Positions 1 through 9,394 of a DNA stretch of 52,296 nucleotides are shown here, in pieces. Origin of the DNA: Methylocystis suflitae (GTDB lineage Bacteria; Pseudomonadota; Alphaproteobacteria; Rhizobiales; Beijerinckiaceae); assembly GCF_024448135.1 (NCBI RefSeq), contig NZ_JAMRYX010000218.1:1-52296 (forward strand). Direction: 5' to 3'. The position numbers were made by a program, and so were the translations under genes. Under the pieces are notes generated by a model that was given only the letters and a program-made list of their open reading frames with translations, was not told the DNA's origin and ran no database searches. The first letter of the stretch is position 1, and each line of letters opens with the position of its first letter.

Positions 1-2
1 TC

Positions 3-305
3 GGCGCCGGCCCGCTGCTTCTGGCCGGCTCCGGCGCGCCGCTCCTTGCGAAGGAGGCGCGCGCCCGCGGCGTTCCGGTCCGGATCGCGAGCGAGCGGCT
101 TGCGCCCGATATCGCCCTGGTGGCGCGTCTGGGCCTTGCCGCGCAGCCTGATACTGCGCCCGCGCGGCCGCTTTATCTTAAAGAGCCCGACGTCACCATG
201 CCGAGCCCACGGTCAGACCCACGGAAGGACGCCGGGAGCTTGGGCGATGCGGGTTTGGGCGATGCGGCCGCCCGAGCGCGGCCCGCCGCCACGGCTCAGG
301 CGTGA
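3..305 (+). CDS. tsaB: TsaB C-terminal end (tRNA threonylcarbamoyladenosine biosynthesis), partial
   Basis: This is the 3' end of a gene that begins before the window. The last ~100 codons read in frame to a TGA at 303-305. The segment ARLGLA followed by PLYLKEPDVT matches the conserved tail of TsaB (YeaZ), the inactive partner that with TsaD and TsaE makes the t6A37 modification of ANN-decoding tRNAs. Placement directly before a rimI-type acetyltransferase is the usual alphaproteobacterial order and supports the call. The final ~35 residues are low-complexity (Ala, Gly, Arg, Asp) and look like a species-specific extension. No catalytic part is visible because the N-terminal domain lies outside. 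Confidence 0.75.
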   Translation, partial: GAGPLLLAGSGAPLLAKEARARGVPVRIASERLAPDIALVARLGLAAQPDTAPARPLYLKEPDVTMPSPRSDPRKDAGSLGDAGLGDAAARARPAATAQA

Positions 306-314
306 GCTTGCGCG

Positions 315-803
315 ATGACGCTGCTTTCGTCTTTCTTCGCCAAGCCGAGTTTCGTCATCGAACCCATCGGGGCGGAGCGCGCCGATGACTGCGAACGTCT
401 GCACGGGGCGTCCTTCGCATTTGGCTGGTCGAAAATCGACTTCGAGAATTATCTGACCGACCCCCATATCATCGCCGACGGCGCGGTCGCGGAGGGCCGC
501 AAGGGCGAGCTTGGGGGCTTCATCCTCTCCCGGTTGACGCCGCCTGACGCCGAAGTCCTCACTTTCGCCGTGAACCCGGCGAGACGCGGCGCGGGACTGG
601 GCCGGCGCATTCTTGAAAAGCATCTCGAAAATCTCGAGCGCGGCGGCGCCCGGCTGGTCTTTCTGGAGGTGGCCGACGACAATGAGGCCGCGCTGAAGCT
701 CTACGCGCGGGAAGGCTTCAAAGAGATCGGCAGGCGCGAGAATTACTATCAGCGCGCCGACGGCGAACGGCGCGCGGCGATCGCCCTGCGGCTGGAGATC
801 TGA
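315..803 (+). CDS. rimI: GNAT N-acetyltransferase, RimI type (ribosomal protein alanine acetyltransferase)
   Basis: This 162-aa protein is a single GNAT domain. The acetyl-CoA loop is visible as VNPARRGAGLGRRIL (R-x-x-G-x-G) around residues 94-108, followed by the EVADDNEAALKLYAREGF segment typical of RimI. The family acetylates the N-terminal alanine of ribosomal protein S18; some RimI proteins act more broadly. The gene starts at an ATG 9 nt after the tsaB stop, so the two are probably cotranscribed. The pairing with tsaB is conserved in many proteobacteria. The substrate is inferred from family and neighbourhood, not from sequence alone. Confidence 0.85.
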   Translation: MTLLSSFFAKPSFVIEPIGAERADDCERLHGASFAFGWSKIDFENYLTDPHIIADGAVAEGRKGELGGFILSRLTPPDAEVLTFAVNPARRGAGLGRRILEKHLENLERGGARLVFLEVADDNEAALKLYAREGFKEIGRRENYYQRADGERRAAIALRLEI

Positions 804-837
804 GCGCGGCGCAAGCTTGCAGGACGCCGCCCGGTAA

Positions 838-858
838 ACTAAACTAACTTGGTTTAGT
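838..858. promoter_or_regulatory. inverted repeat upstream of the toxin-antitoxin pair, likely operator
   Basis: ACTAAAC at 838-844 and GTTTAGT at 852-858 form a perfect 7-bp inverted repeat with a 7-nt spacer. It lies 15 bp before the antitoxin start codon in a locally A/T-rich stretch that contrasts with the GC-rich flanks. Phd/YefM-type antitoxins usually repress their own operon by binding such palindromes, so an autoregulatory operator is the simplest reading. Binding itself is inference. Confidence 0.5.
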
Positions 859-873
859 CTAGCCGAGACGCTC

Positions 874-1119
874 ATGCGCATCGTCAACATGCACGAAGCC
901 AAGACCCAGCTCTCCAAGTTGGTCGATCTTGCCTCTAAGGGAGAGCCTTTCATCATCGCGAAGGCCGGAAAACCTTTGGTGAAGGTCACGCCGCTGGAGG
1001 CGGCCGCTCAGTCTAAGATCCAGCGGCTCGGCTTTATGGCCGGACAGGGCGTTATCCCAGAAGATTTCGACCGTATGGGCGAGATCGAGATTGGACGGCT
1101 ATTCGCCGGCGACGCGTGA
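874..1119 (+). CDS. Phd/YefM-type antitoxin
   Basis: This 81-aa protein begins MRIVNMHEAKTQLSKLVDLA, the classic N-terminus of Phd/YefM antitoxins, in which the first ~50 residues form the DNA-binding dimer and the tail neutralises the toxin. The sequence GEPFIIAKAGKPLVKVTPL is also typical. The stop overlaps the toxin start by 4 nt (GTGA), so translation is coupled. The antitoxin probably represses its own promoter through the palindrome just upstream. The module interrupts the core order between rimI and miaB, which suggests later acquisition. Confidence 0.9.
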   Translation: MRIVNMHEAKTQLSKLVDLASKGEPFIIAKAGKPLVKVTPLEAAAQSKIQRLGFMAGQGVIPEDFDRMGEIEIGRLFAGDA

Positions 1120-1502
1120 GACTGCTGCTTGATACCCAGATCATTCTCTGGGCCGCAATATCGCCCGATCGCCTCCCAAAAAAGGCTCAAGCGGTCCTGC
1201 TCGAAGAGGCAAATCAACTTGTCTACAGCGTCGCGAGCCTGTGGGAAGTCGCCATCAAACGCAGCCTCAATCGGGCCGACTTTCAAGTCGACCCGCGTGC
1301 GCTGCGTCAGGGTCTCTTGAACAATGGGTACGACGAGCTGCCCGTGCTCGGTCAACACGCGCTCGCGACGGACGCGCTGCCGTTGATTCATCGGGATCCG
1401 TTCGATCGACTGCTTATTGCTCAGGCGGTCGTCGAAGGCGTCACGCTGCTCACGGCGGATGCCGTGCTCCTGCGCTATGGCGGGCCAGTTCAGAAAATAT
1501 GA
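1116..1502 (+). CDS. PIN-domain toxin (VapC-like ribonuclease)
   Basis: This 128-aa PIN domain is the predicted toxin of the pair. The acidic metal-binding residues are Asp6 ([12 protein letters not shown]), Glu44 (SLWEVAIK) and the [13 protein letters not shown] and LLTADAVLL segments. This layout matches the PIN subfamily that partners with Phd-type antitoxins. The expected activity is Mg-dependent endoribonuclease; the RNA target cannot be read from sequence. The start is GTG overlapping the antitoxin TGA. The 3' end lies close to the disturbed start of miaB. Confidence 0.88.
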   Translation: MRLLLDTQIILWAAISPDRLPKKAQAVLLEEANQLVYSVASLWEVAIKRSLNRADFQVDPRALRQGLLNNGYDELPVLGQHALATDALPLIHRDPFDRLLIAQAVVEGVTLLTADAVLLRYGGPVQKI

Positions 1503-3015
1503 GTGCACGGCGCCTCTTGCGGCAAAAAAAGTCGTATACTGCGCCCACTCGGGTGGCGCGCCGAGTCGCCGGGGCGAGCGATGGAGCAGAAAAATAGTCA
1601 CAGACGTCAAAGAACTGGTTGAGGCGCGATCCAAACCTCAGCGGTCCGAAGCTGCACGACTATCCAAGGTTCTGGTCAAGTCATACGGCTGCCAGATGAA
1701 CGTCTATGACGCGACGCGCATGACGGACCTGCTCCGCCAAGAGGGCTACGCCGAGACCAAAAGCGAAGAAGACGCCGATCTCGTCATCCTCAACACATGC
1801 CATATCCGCGAAAAGGCCGCGGAAAAAATCTATTCTGAACTGGGCAAGCTTGCGATCGCCAAACGCGTGCTGAACGCACAAGGCCGCGACATGAAAATCG
1901 TCGTCGCCGGCTGCGTCGCCCAGGCTGAAGGCGAAGAGGTGCTCAAGCGCCAGCGCGCCGTCGATGTCGTCGTCGGTCCGCAGAGCTATCACCGACTGCC
2001 GGAGCTTCTGCGCCAGGCCAGGGACGGCGCCCGCCTCGCCGATACGGATTTCGCGGTCGAGGACAAATTTCGCGCCCTGCCCGCCCCGAACCGCGCGCAG
2101 ATTCGCGCGCGCGGCGTTTCGGCGTTCGTCACCGTTCAGGAAGGCTGCGACAAGTTCTGCTCGTTCTGCGTCGTGCCCTATACGCGCGGCGCCGAAGCGT
2201 CGCGTCCTGTCGCCGAGATCATCGCCGAGACCATGCGGCTCGTCGACGCCGGCGTGCGCGAGATCACGCTGATCGGCCAAAACGTCAACGCTTATCTCGG
2301 TCCGGATGGAGACGGCCGGAAGACAAGCCTTGCGCAGCTTCTCGATCGGCTGGCGCAGATCGAAGGTTTGGCGCGCCTGCGCTACACTACAAGTCATCCG
2401 GTCGACATGGCGCAAGAGCTGATTGACGCGCATCGCGCGATTCCAAAGCTCATGCCCTATGTGCATCTGCCGGTTCAATCGGGCTCGGACCGCATTCTGA
2501 AAGCCATGAACCGCAAGCACGGCGCAGACGCGTACCTCTCGATCGTCGAACGCCTGCGAAAGGCCCGCTCGGACATCGCCATGTCGTCGGACTTCATCGT
2601 TGGCTTCCCCGGCGAAAGCGACGCGGATTTCGAGGCGACGATGGCGCTCGCGCGCACCGTGGGCTTCGCTTCAAGCTTTTCGTTCAAATATTCGCCGCGG
2701 CCCGGCACGCCCGCCGCCGAGCGGGACGATCAAATCGATGAGGCCGTCAAGAGCGAGCGCCTCGCCGCATTACAGGCTCTGCTTGAAGAGCAGCGGCAAG
2801 CCTTCAACGCGGCGACGGTCGGCCAAGAACTCGACGTGCTCTTTGAAAAAGCGGGTCGGCACGAGGGGCAAATCGCGGGCAAGAGTCCCTATATGCAGGC
2901 TGTGCATGTTGAAGGCCCGATGGCGTGCGTTGGCCGCGAAGCCCGAGTGAAGATCATCGCGGCGGGCTCGAATTCCTTGGGCGGACGGCTCATGAGCGAG
3001 GAGGCGAAGGCTTGA
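1477..3015 (+). CDS. miaB: MiaB, tRNA-2-methylthio-N6-dimethylallyladenosine synthase (start uncertain)
   Basis: MiaB is a radical-SAM methylthiotransferase that converts i6A37 to ms2i6A37 in tRNA. The N-terminal domain is visible ([29 protein letters not shown]) with its three cluster cysteines. The radical-SAM motif is CDKFCSFC, and a TRAM domain ends the protein. The homologous part starts at about 1670 ([10 protein letters not shown]). No ATG, GTG or TTG occurs in frame between vapC and the first cluster cysteine. The nearest in-frame ATG is at 1477, inside vapC. An ATG at 1581 would give a sensible start but is one base out of frame at an A5 run (1590-1594). The stop overlaps the phoH start. 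Confidence 0.93.
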   Translation: MAGQFRKYECTAPLAAKKVVYCAHSGGAPSRRGERWSRKIVTDVKELVEARSKPQRSEAARLSKVLVKSYGCQMNVYDATRMTDLLRQEGYAETKSEEDADLVILNTCHIREKAAEKIYSELGKLAIAKRVLNAQGRDMKIVVAGCVAQAEGEEVLKRQRAVDVVVGPQSYHRLPELLRQARDGARLADTDFAVEDKFRALPAPNRAQIRARGVSAFVTVQEGCDKFCSFCVVPYTRGAEASRPVAEIIAETMRLVDAGVREITLIGQNVNAYLGPDGDGRKTSLAQLLDRLAQIEGLARLRYTTSHPVDMAQELIDAHRAIPKLMPYVHLPVQSGSDRILKAMNRKHGADAYLSIVERLRKARSDIAMSSDFIVGFPGESDADFEATMALARTVGFASSFSFKYSPRPGTPAAERDDQIDEAVKSERLAALQALLEEQRQAFNAATVGQELDVLFEKAGRHEGQIAGKSPYMQAVHVEGPMACVGREARVKIIAAGSNSLGGRLMSEEAKA

Positions 3016-4055
3016 CGACGATCGACGACCCGTTGCTCGCCGCACGGGGACCGGAGCCTGTTGACCCGGAAGCGGAAATCACGCTCGCCTTTGAAAACAA
3101 CCGTCACGCCTCGCTCGTTTTCGGCCTCTACGACCAGAATCTCGCCAAGATCGAACGACGCTTGCGCGTCGCCTCCTTCGCCAATGGCAATCATGTCACG
3201 CTCAAAGGCAAGTCCGAGGCCTGCGAACATGCGCGACGCGTGCTCGAGGCGCTTTATGAGCGCGTCGCGCTGGGTCAGACGATCACGCTGGGCGACGTCG
3301 ACGGCGCCATAGAAGAAACGGCGCGCCAACGCAGCCTGTTTCCGGATTCGGAGCCGTCACGCGGCGCTTTCGAGCAGATCCTGACCCGCAAACGCGGGTC
3401 GGTGCGCGCCCGCAACGCCGCGCAGGACCAGTATTTGCGCGCGCTCAAACGCTACGAACTGGTCTTCGCGGAGGGTCCCGCGGGCACCGGCAAGACTTGG
3501 CTCGCGGTCGGTCACGCCGTGCAGCTGATGGAGCAAGGCGCGGTCGAACGGCTCATTCTGTCGCGTCCCGCCGTCGAGGCCGGCGAGCGTCTCGGCTTTT
3601 TGCCTGGCGACATGCGCGACAAGGTCGACCCCTATCTCCGCCCGATCTACGACGCGCTGCATGATTTCATGGATGCGCGGATGGTCGAGCGCGGCATGCA
3701 GACCGGACTCATCGAAGTCGCGCCGCTCGCGTTCATGCGCGGCCGCACGCTGACGCGAAGCTGCATCTTGCTCGACGAGGCGCAGAACGCCAGCTCGATG
3801 CAGATGAAGATGTTTCTTACCCGGCTCGGCGAAGGCTCGCGGATGATCGTCACCGGCGATCCGTCGCAGACCGATTTGCCTCCCGGGCAGAAATCCGGTC
3901 TCTCGGAAGCCGTAAGCCTGCTCGCCAATCTCGACGTCGTGGGTCGCGTGAGATTTTCGGAAGGCGACGTGGTGCGTCACGATCTCGTGCGGCAAATCGT
4001 TGGAGCCTATGAGCGCGCCGCGCGCGCCAACAAGCAGACGCGCGGAGAACCCTGA
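3012..4055 (+). CDS. phoH: PhoH family ATPase
   Basis: This ~347-aa protein has an N-terminal KH-like segment and then a P-loop ATPase. Walker A is [11 protein letters not shown], Walker B is [10 protein letters not shown], and [13 protein letters not shown] is the diagnostic PhoH signature. E. coli PhoH (YbeZ) partners with YbeY in rRNA maturation and quality control, and ybeY follows 2 nt downstream here. I chose the TTG at 3012 because it overlaps the miaB stop (TTGA), has a purine-rich GAGG/GAAGG stretch just upstream, and begins the conserved protein. No ATG fits. Confidence 0.92.
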   Translation: MTTIDDPLLAARGPEPVDPEAEITLAFENNRHASLVFGLYDQNLAKIERRLRVASFANGNHVTLKGKSEACEHARRVLEALYERVALGQTITLGDVDGAIEETARQRSLFPDSEPSRGAFEQILTRKRGSVRARNAAQDQYLRALKRYELVFAEGPAGTGKTWLAVGHAVQLMEQGAVERLILSRPAVEAGERLGFLPGDMRDKVDPYLRPIYDALHDFMDARMVERGMQTGLIEVAPLAFMRGRTLTRSCILLDEAQNASSMQMKMFLTRLGEGSRMIVTGDPSQTDLPPGQKSGLSEAVSLLANLDVVGRVRFSEGDVVRHDLVRQIVGAYERAARANKQTRGEP

Positions 4056-4057
4056 CT

Positions 4058-4549
4058 TTGGAAATCGACGTGAATGTCGCGGCGCCTGCATGGCGGCGCG
4101 TCGAGGATCTGGAAAATTTGGCGAAAGAATGCGTTTGTCAGAGTCTCGCCGTAAGCGGGGCTGCGCTCGCTCCCGAATGTGAAATCAGCGTCACATTTTG
4201 CAACGACGCGGCGATCCAGCAGCTCAACGCCGAGTGGCGCGGCAAGGATCAACCGACGAATGTCCTGTCTTTTCCGACGCCTGGCTTGCTCGAGCGCAAG
4301 CCTCTCCTTGGCGACGTGATCGTCGCCTTCGAAACCGTCGCCAAAGAGGCGGAGCAACAGGGCAAGCTTTTGCGCGCCCACACGGCGCATATGGTTGCGC
4401 ATGGATTTCTGCATCTGATCGGATATGATCACGAGACCGCCGCCGAGGCCGAGCGGATGGAGGCGCTGGAGCGTAAGATCGCGACGGCGCTTGGTTTTCC
4501 CGACCCCTATGCGGAAGACGCAGAGGGGCCGGCCGGCGGAGCGAATTGA
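4058..4549 (+). CDS. ybeY: YbeY endoribonuclease / rRNA maturation factor
   Basis: This 163-aa protein carries the UPF0054 metal-binding signature HMVAHGFLHLIGYDH near residues 110-124, whose three histidines bind zinc. NVLSFP near the middle is a second family hallmark. YbeY is a single-strand endoribonuclease needed for 16S rRNA 3'-end processing and 70S quality control. The start is a TTG 2 nt after the phoH stop, so the three genes miaB-phoH-ybeY are translationally close. Confidence 0.93.
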   Translation: MEIDVNVAAPAWRRVEDLENLAKECVCQSLAVSGAALAPECEISVTFCNDAAIQQLNAEWRGKDQPTNVLSFPTPGLLERKPLLGDVIVAFETVAKEAEQQGKLLRAHTAHMVAHGFLHLIGYDHETAAEAERMEALERKIATALGFPDPYAEDAEGPAGGAN

Positions 4550-4558
4550 ACAAAGCGC

Positions 4559-5506
4559 ATGTCGACGCAATACGATAACGCCGACGATCCCATTCCATTA
4601 AGACGCGCTGGCGATGGACCGCGCGTCAGCCTCGTCGACAGGCTCCGCGGGCTGCTCGGTCTTGCGCCGGCCTCGGTGCGCGAGGACATCGAAGACAGGC
4701 TTGAAGAATCGGCGGGCGACGTGACCCCGCATGAGCGGGCGCTCTTGAAGAACGTCCTCAGCCTGCACGACATGCGCGTCGACGACGCGATGATCCCCCG
4801 CGCCGACATCGTCGCCATCTCGCTTGACGCGCCGCTGCGCGAAGCCTTGGAGCTGTTTCGCACCGCCGCCCATTCGCGCCTGCCGGTGTACGCCGATACG
4901 CTCGACGATCCGCGCGGGATGATCCATATCCGCGATTTCGTCAATCATATCGCGTGCTGCGCCGATCGGCGCGAAGACTCCGACGCGACGACCGCCGAAC
5001 CGAGAAAGATCGATTTCGACACGCCGCTGTCGCAGGCGAATTTGCTCAAGCCGGTGCTCTTCGTGCCGCGCTCCATGCCTGCGCTCGATCTTTTGATCCG
5101 TATGCAAGCGACGCGCACGCATCTGGCGCTCGTCATAGACGAATATGGCGGCACGGATGGCCTCGTCACTATCGAGGACATCATGGAGATGATCGTGGGC
5201 GACATCGAGGACGAACATGACGTCATCGACGAGTCGGGCTTCGTCGAGCTTGAGAACGGCGATTTCATCATCGACGGGCGCGCCGATCTTGATGAAGTGA
5301 CGGCGCGGCTCGGCGTCGACTTCAGACTTGAAGACACGCCCGCCGAAGTGACGACCCTCGGCGGTATGGTCGCATGGCTCGCCGGCCGCGTCCCGATGCG
5401 CGGCGAGATCATCGCGACGCCGGTCGACTCCCACGAGTTTGAGATCGTCGACGCCGATCCGCGGCGCGTCGGCAAGCTGCGCGTGCGGTCGCGCCGGCCG
5501 GCGTGA
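4559..5506 (+). CDS. corC: CorC/HlyC family CBS-domain protein
   Basis: This 315-aa cytosolic protein has two CBS domains (roughly residues 70-205, with ALVIDEYGGTDGLVT typical of the second) and a C-terminal CorC_HlyC domain (about 220-305). It lacks the membrane DUF21 domain, so it is the soluble YbeX/CorC type, once labelled hemolysin C. E. coli YbeX is linked to magnesium homeostasis and ribosome function. Its place between ybeY and lnt is the same as in E. coli, which supports orthology. CBS pairs usually bind adenosyl nucleotides; that is not shown here. Confidence 0.88.
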   Translation: MSTQYDNADDPIPLRRAGDGPRVSLVDRLRGLLGLAPASVREDIEDRLEESAGDVTPHERALLKNVLSLHDMRVDDAMIPRADIVAISLDAPLREALELFRTAAHSRLPVYADTLDDPRGMIHIRDFVNHIACCADRREDSDATTAEPRKIDFDTPLSQANLLKPVLFVPRSMPALDLLIRMQATRTHLALVIDEYGGTDGLVTIEDIMEMIVGDIEDEHDVIDESGFVELENGDFIIDGRADLDEVTARLGVDFRLEDTPAEVTTLGGMVAWLAGRVPMRGEIIATPVDSHEFEIVDADPRRVGKLRVRSRRPA

Positions 5507-5587
5507 GACATCCTTCGCACGCGCATAAAATTGTCTGCTAATTCCGCTGTAAAATCGGCCTGCCGATTCGCGGCGGTTCGAGGACCG

Positions 5588-7231
5588 ATGGCGCAGATTG
5601 CCGAAATCGCCAGCGTGCGCGCATCTGCGCCGACTCTTTTGCAGCGCATTGTCCTTGCCCGCGGCTGGACACGACACGCGATCGCCTTCTGCGCCGGCGC
5701 GGCGGGCGCTCTCGCCCTCGCGCCTTTCGATTTCATCCCGGCCATGTTCGCGCCGCTCACCGTCGCCGTCTGGCTCATCGACGGCGCGGCGGATGGCGAA
5801 GACTCGCCGCGCTTTGCCCTTGCCCCGATTCTCTCGGCGGCCGGAGCCGGCTGGTGGCTCGGCTTCGGCTATTTCGTCGCGGGCCTCTGGTGGATGGGCG
5901 CCGCGATGCTCGTCGAAGCCGACCAATTCGCCTGGGCGCTGCCGCTCGCCGTGTTCGGCTTGCCGGCGGTGCTCGCGTTGTTTCCGGCCGCGGGTCTCGC
6001 GCTCGCGCGCCTCTTGTGGTCGCCTGGCGGCGCCCGCGTCTTCGCGCTCGCCGCGGGACTGGGCGCCGCGGAATGGCTGCGTGGGCATCTCTTCACGGGC
6101 TTTCCCTGGAACGATTTCGGCATGGCGCTCACAAGCGCCGGGCCAATGGCGCAGACGGCCTCTCTCGTCGGCCTGCACGGGCTCGACATTATCGCCGTCG
6201 TGATTTTCGCCGCGCCCGCGACGCTCACCGATCGCGCGCCCCGCGGCGCCCGCCGCATTCGCGGGACGATGCTCGCCGCGGCGGCGCTCGCCATGCTGAT
6301 GTTCGCCTATGGCGTGTTTCGGCTGGGCGCCAATGAGACGGAATATGTCGACGGCGTGGCGCTGCGCCTGATGCAGCCCAATCTCCCTCAGGATGCGAAA
6401 TTTCGCCCCGAGAATGGCGCGAAAATCTTGCATCACTATCTTGACCTCTCGGAACGCGCGACAAATGCGCGGCCGTCCGGCCTCGCCGAAATCACCCATC
6501 TCGTCTGGCCGGAATCGGCGTTTCCCTACGTGATTTCAAGCCATCCGGAGGCGCTAGCGGCGATCGCCCGCGCGCTCAAGGGCGGCGTTCTTTTGACCGG
6601 CGCGGCGCGGGCCGAAAGCGACGGCGACGGACGGCGGGGCAAGATCTTCAATTCGATCGAGGCGCTAAAGGGAGAGTCGATCGTCGCCTTTTACGACAAG
6701 GTTCATCTCGTCCCCTTCGGAGAATATCTGCCGCTCGAGGACCTGCTGCGGCCGCTTGGAATCAATCACCTCGTTCCGGGCATATGGGATCGCGGCGCAG
6801 GGCCACGCCTCCTCGCGGCGCCGGGTCTGCCGCCAATCGCGCCGCTCATCTGCTACGAAGCGATTTTTCCGGGCGAGACGATCCAGCGCGGGGCCGCCGA
6901 TCGCCCGCTTCTGTTTCTCAACGTCACCAATGACGGATGGTTCGGCCGCACGACCGGCCCCTATCAGCATCTCGCCCAGGCCCGCCTGCGCGCGATCGAA
7001 GAAGGGTTGCCGATGATCCGCGTCGCCAATACCGGCGTTTCGGCGATCATCGACGCCTACGGACGCATCCTTCAGTCGCTGCCGCTCGGCGAAGAAGGCC
7101 TCATTGACGGACGTCTGCCGAGGGCGGCGGCGCCCACCGTCTTCGCCACCTATGGCGCGCTGGCGTTCCCAGCGCTCCTTGCCGCAGCGACGGCCTTGGC
7201 CTTGCTCGGCGTCGCCGGGCGCGAGCCATAA
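5588..7231 (+). CDS. lnt: apolipoprotein N-acyltransferase
   Basis: Lnt attaches the third acyl chain to the N-terminal cysteine of lipoproteins in the inner membrane. The first ~240 residues contain several hydrophobic helices, followed by a periplasmic nitrilase-like domain. The catalytic triad is visible: Glu in VWPESAFP, Lys in FYDKVHLVPFGEYLP and Cys in PLICYEAIFP. The ATG at 5588 has a GAGG 4 nt upstream and fits the family's usual length (547 aa). A TTG at 5531 is possible but has a poorer context. The gene follows corC, as in many proteobacteria. Confidence 0.93.
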   Translation: MAQIAEIASVRASAPTLLQRIVLARGWTRHAIAFCAGAAGALALAPFDFIPAMFAPLTVAVWLIDGAADGEDSPRFALAPILSAAGAGWWLGFGYFVAGLWWMGAAMLVEADQFAWALPLAVFGLPAVLALFPAAGLALARLLWSPGGARVFALAAGLGAAEWLRGHLFTGFPWNDFGMALTSAGPMAQTASLVGLHGLDIIAVVIFAAPATLTDRAPRGARRIRGTMLAAAALAMLMFAYGVFRLGANETEYVDGVALRLMQPNLPQDAKFRPENGAKILHHYLDLSERATNARPSGLAEITHLVWPESAFPYVISSHPEALAAIARALKGGVLLTGAARAESDGDGRRGKIFNSIEALKGESIVAFYDKVHLVPFGEYLPLEDLLRPLGINHLVPGIWDRGAGPRLLAAPGLPPIAPLICYEAIFPGETIQRGAADRPLLFLNVTNDGWFGRTTGPYQHLAQARLRAIEEGLPMIRVANTGVSAIIDAYGRILQSLPLGEEGLIDGRLPRAAAPTVFATYGALAFPALLAAATALALLGVAGREP

Positions 7232-7463
7232 GTCGCTCCTGCTTCGTCTGGCGTTCGATGATCTGCCCGCGGCGAAAAGACGCCGCGCGCATGCTGGCCG
7301 AGCGCTTTCCTCGATCGCTGAACCTTGCAATTTTTCATGGTTCACGGGCCGCGCAGCTATCGGGCAGGCAAGGAAATGTAGACTATCCTTGCCGGGAAGA
7401 TCGCGGCCCGACCGCGCTTAACTGAAATCTTCTTGTAATTCATGCACCTAACTGCGATGTAGC

Positions 7464-7492
7464 TTGCGCGCCAGGCGACAATTCGGCTACAA
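7464..7492 (+). promoter_or_regulatory. candidate promoter of the XRE regulator gene
   Basis: TTGCGC at 7464-7469 and CTACAA at 7487-7492 are separated by 17 bp. They lie just upstream of a perfect AGGAGG ribosome-binding site (7499-7504). The match to housekeeping promoters is modest. The rest of the 281-bp gap after lnt (7232-7512) shows nothing I recognise. Confidence 0.35.
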
Positions 7493-7512
7493 CTGAGCAG
7501 GAGGCGGTAACG

Positions 7513-7932
7513 TTGAAGAAGGCGCCAGACCCGATCGATCGTCACGTCGGCAGCCGCGTTCGCATGCAGCGAATTCTCATGAAAATGAGTCAGGAGAAGC
7601 TTGGAGAAGCGCTCGGCCTCACTTTTCAGCAAGTGCAGAAATACGAGAAAGGCGCCAATCGTATCGGCGCGAGCCGCCTGCAACAGATTTCCAAGACTCT
7701 GAACGTGCCGCCCTCCTTTTTCTTCGAAGGCGCGCCCGCGAGCGGCGCGCCAGCGCTGACCGGCGGATTCGCAGAGGAGTCCTCGTCGCAATACGTCGTC
7801 GATTTTTTATCGACGACGGAAGGCTTGCATCTCAATCGCGCCTTCGCCCGCATCCGCGACCCGAAGGTACGAAAGCGCGTGCTCGATCTGGTGACGACGC
7901 TCGCAGATCAGTCCGAGCCGGCGCGGGAGTAA
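7513..7932 (+). CDS. XRE-family helix-turn-helix regulator
   Basis: This 139-aa protein has a Cro/CI HTH domain in residues 7-65. MSQEKLGEALGLTFQQVQKY is the helix-turn-helix, and NRIGASRLQQISKTLNVPP completes the five-helix fold. The tail has no recognised domain. Regulators of this type sit directly before metK in many Rhizobiales, so a link to methionine/SAM metabolism or stress is plausible but inferred. The TTG start is decided by AGGAGG with an 8-nt spacer. Confidence 0.88.
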   Translation: MKKAPDPIDRHVGSRVRMQRILMKMSQEKLGEALGLTFQQVQKYEKGANRIGASRLQQISKTLNVPPSFFFEGAPASGAPALTGGFAEESSSQYVVDFLSTTEGLHLNRAFARIRDPKVRKRVLDLVTTLADQSEPARE

Positions 7933-8059
7933 GAGAATCTCGTTCTCCAAACCGAACGATTTGGCCTTTTCGGCTTGACGCACCGAACGGGCGCTGGCAG
8001 ATGACTCCCCCTGCTCCGCAGTTATTCAACTCTTCCTCAAAGCCATCGGAGATTTGGAA

Positions 8060-9250
8060 GTGACCCGGAAAAATTATCTTTTCACGAGCGAGTCCGTTTC
8101 CGAAGGCCATCCCGACAAGGTTTGCGACCGAATTTCAGATGAAATCGTTGACGAGTTCTTCCGTGAAGGCCCCAAGGCGGGCATCGACCCCTACGCCATT
8201 CGCGTCGCGGCGGAGACTCTCGCGACGACAAACCGCGTGGTCATCGCCGGAGAAGTGCGCGGGCCGCATATTCCCTTCGATCAGATCATCGAGATCACGC
8301 GCGGCGCGATTCGTTCCATCGGCTACGAGCAGCGTGGGTTCCATTGGAACACCGCCAATGTGGAAGTGCTGCTGCATGAGCAGTCCGTCGACATTGCGCA
8401 GGGCGTGGACGCCGCCGGCAACAAGGACGAAGGCGCGGGCGACCAGGGCATCATGTTCGGCTACGCCGTGCGCGAAACGCCTGAACTGATGCCGGCGCCG
8501 ATCTATTATTCGCATAAGATTCTGGAGCTGCTCGCCCAGGCGCGCCATAGCGGCAAGGAAAAAGGCCTCGGTCCCGACGCCAAGAGCCAGGTCACGGTGC
8601 GCTACGCCGACGGCAAGCCCGTCGAGGCGACGCAGATCGTGCTGTCGCATCAGCATGTCGACGAGACCCTATCGCCCGCCGACATTCGCAGCATCGCCGA
8701 GCCCTATATCCGCAACGCGCTGCCCGACGGCTGGATCACCAACACGACCGTCTGGCACGTCAATCCGACCGGCAAGTTCTACATTGGCGGGCCCGACGGC
8801 GACGCCGGCCTTACGGGCCGCAAAATCATCGTCGACACCTATGGCGGCGCCGCGCCCCATGGCGGCGGCGCGTTCTCCGGCAAGGATCCGACCAAGGTCG
8901 ATCGTTCGGCCGCTTACGCCGCCCGCTATCTCGCCAAGAACGTCGTTGCGGCCGGGCTCGCCGACCGCTGCACGCTGCAGCTGTCCTACGCGATCGGCGT
9001 CGCCGAGCCGCTCTCGATCTATGTCGATCTGCATGGCACCGGCCATGTGTGCGAGGAGAAGGTGGAAGAGCTGCTGCCTCAGCTCATTCGCCTCTCGCCG
9101 CGGGGGATTCGCGAGCATCTTCAGCTGAACCGACCGATCTATGCGCGAACCTCCTCCTACGGCCACTTCGGCCGCACGCCTGACGCGGACGGCGGCTTCT
9201 CCTGGGAGAAGACCGACCTTGTCGACCAGCTGAAGTCGCATTTCGCGTAA
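8060..9250 (+). CDS. metK: S-adenosylmethionine synthetase
   Basis: MetK makes S-adenosylmethionine from ATP and methionine in the cytosol. Visible signatures are [10 protein letters not shown] at the N-terminus, [12 protein letters not shown], and [19 protein letters not shown] near the C-terminus, which form the ATP and metal sites. The 396-aa length is normal. I chose the GTG at 8060 because GGAG lies 8 nt upstream; a TTG at 8054 is in frame but too close to it. The 120-nt leader after the HTH gene was inspected for a SAM riboswitch and none is convincing. Confidence 0.96.
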   Translation: MTRKNYLFTSESVSEGHPDKVCDRISDEIVDEFFREGPKAGIDPYAIRVAAETLATTNRVVIAGEVRGPHIPFDQIIEITRGAIRSIGYEQRGFHWNTANVEVLLHEQSVDIAQGVDAAGNKDEGAGDQGIMFGYAVRETPELMPAPIYYSHKILELLAQARHSGKEKGLGPDAKSQVTVRYADGKPVEATQIVLSHQHVDETLSPADIRSIAEPYIRNALPDGWITNTTVWHVNPTGKFYIGGPDGDAGLTGRKIIVDTYGGAAPHGGGAFSGKDPTKVDRSAAYAARYLAKNVVAAGLADRCTLQLSYAIGVAEPLSIYVDLHGTGHVCEEKVEELLPQLIRLSPRGIREHLQLNRPIYARTSSYGHFGRTPDADGGFSWEKTDLVDQLKSHFA

Positions 9251-9394
9251 GTTCGGCCGGATCGACGAGCGGCTCGGAAGGCGAACGCCGCAGCGGGGGA
9301 TTTTTCCCTCGCGAGATGGCTCTGTTCGTGGCGTGGGCGCAAGCCGGCGCCACGAACTGGGCGACGTTCCAATGATCGCGGCCCTTTTGCGCTT

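Noticed and set aside
4598-6499. Long open frame on the minus strand opposite corC and lnt
   Set aside because: High GC keeps antisense frames open. The translation is Arg/Glu-rich without any recognisable domain, while the plus strand encodes clear CorC and Lnt.
7933-8059. Possible SAM-II riboswitch in the metK leader (GATTTGGCC, then CGGCTTG)
   Set aside because: These strings resemble the SAM-II core, but I find no CAAGTC-type partner for the second stem and no P1 complement. The similarity is probably chance.
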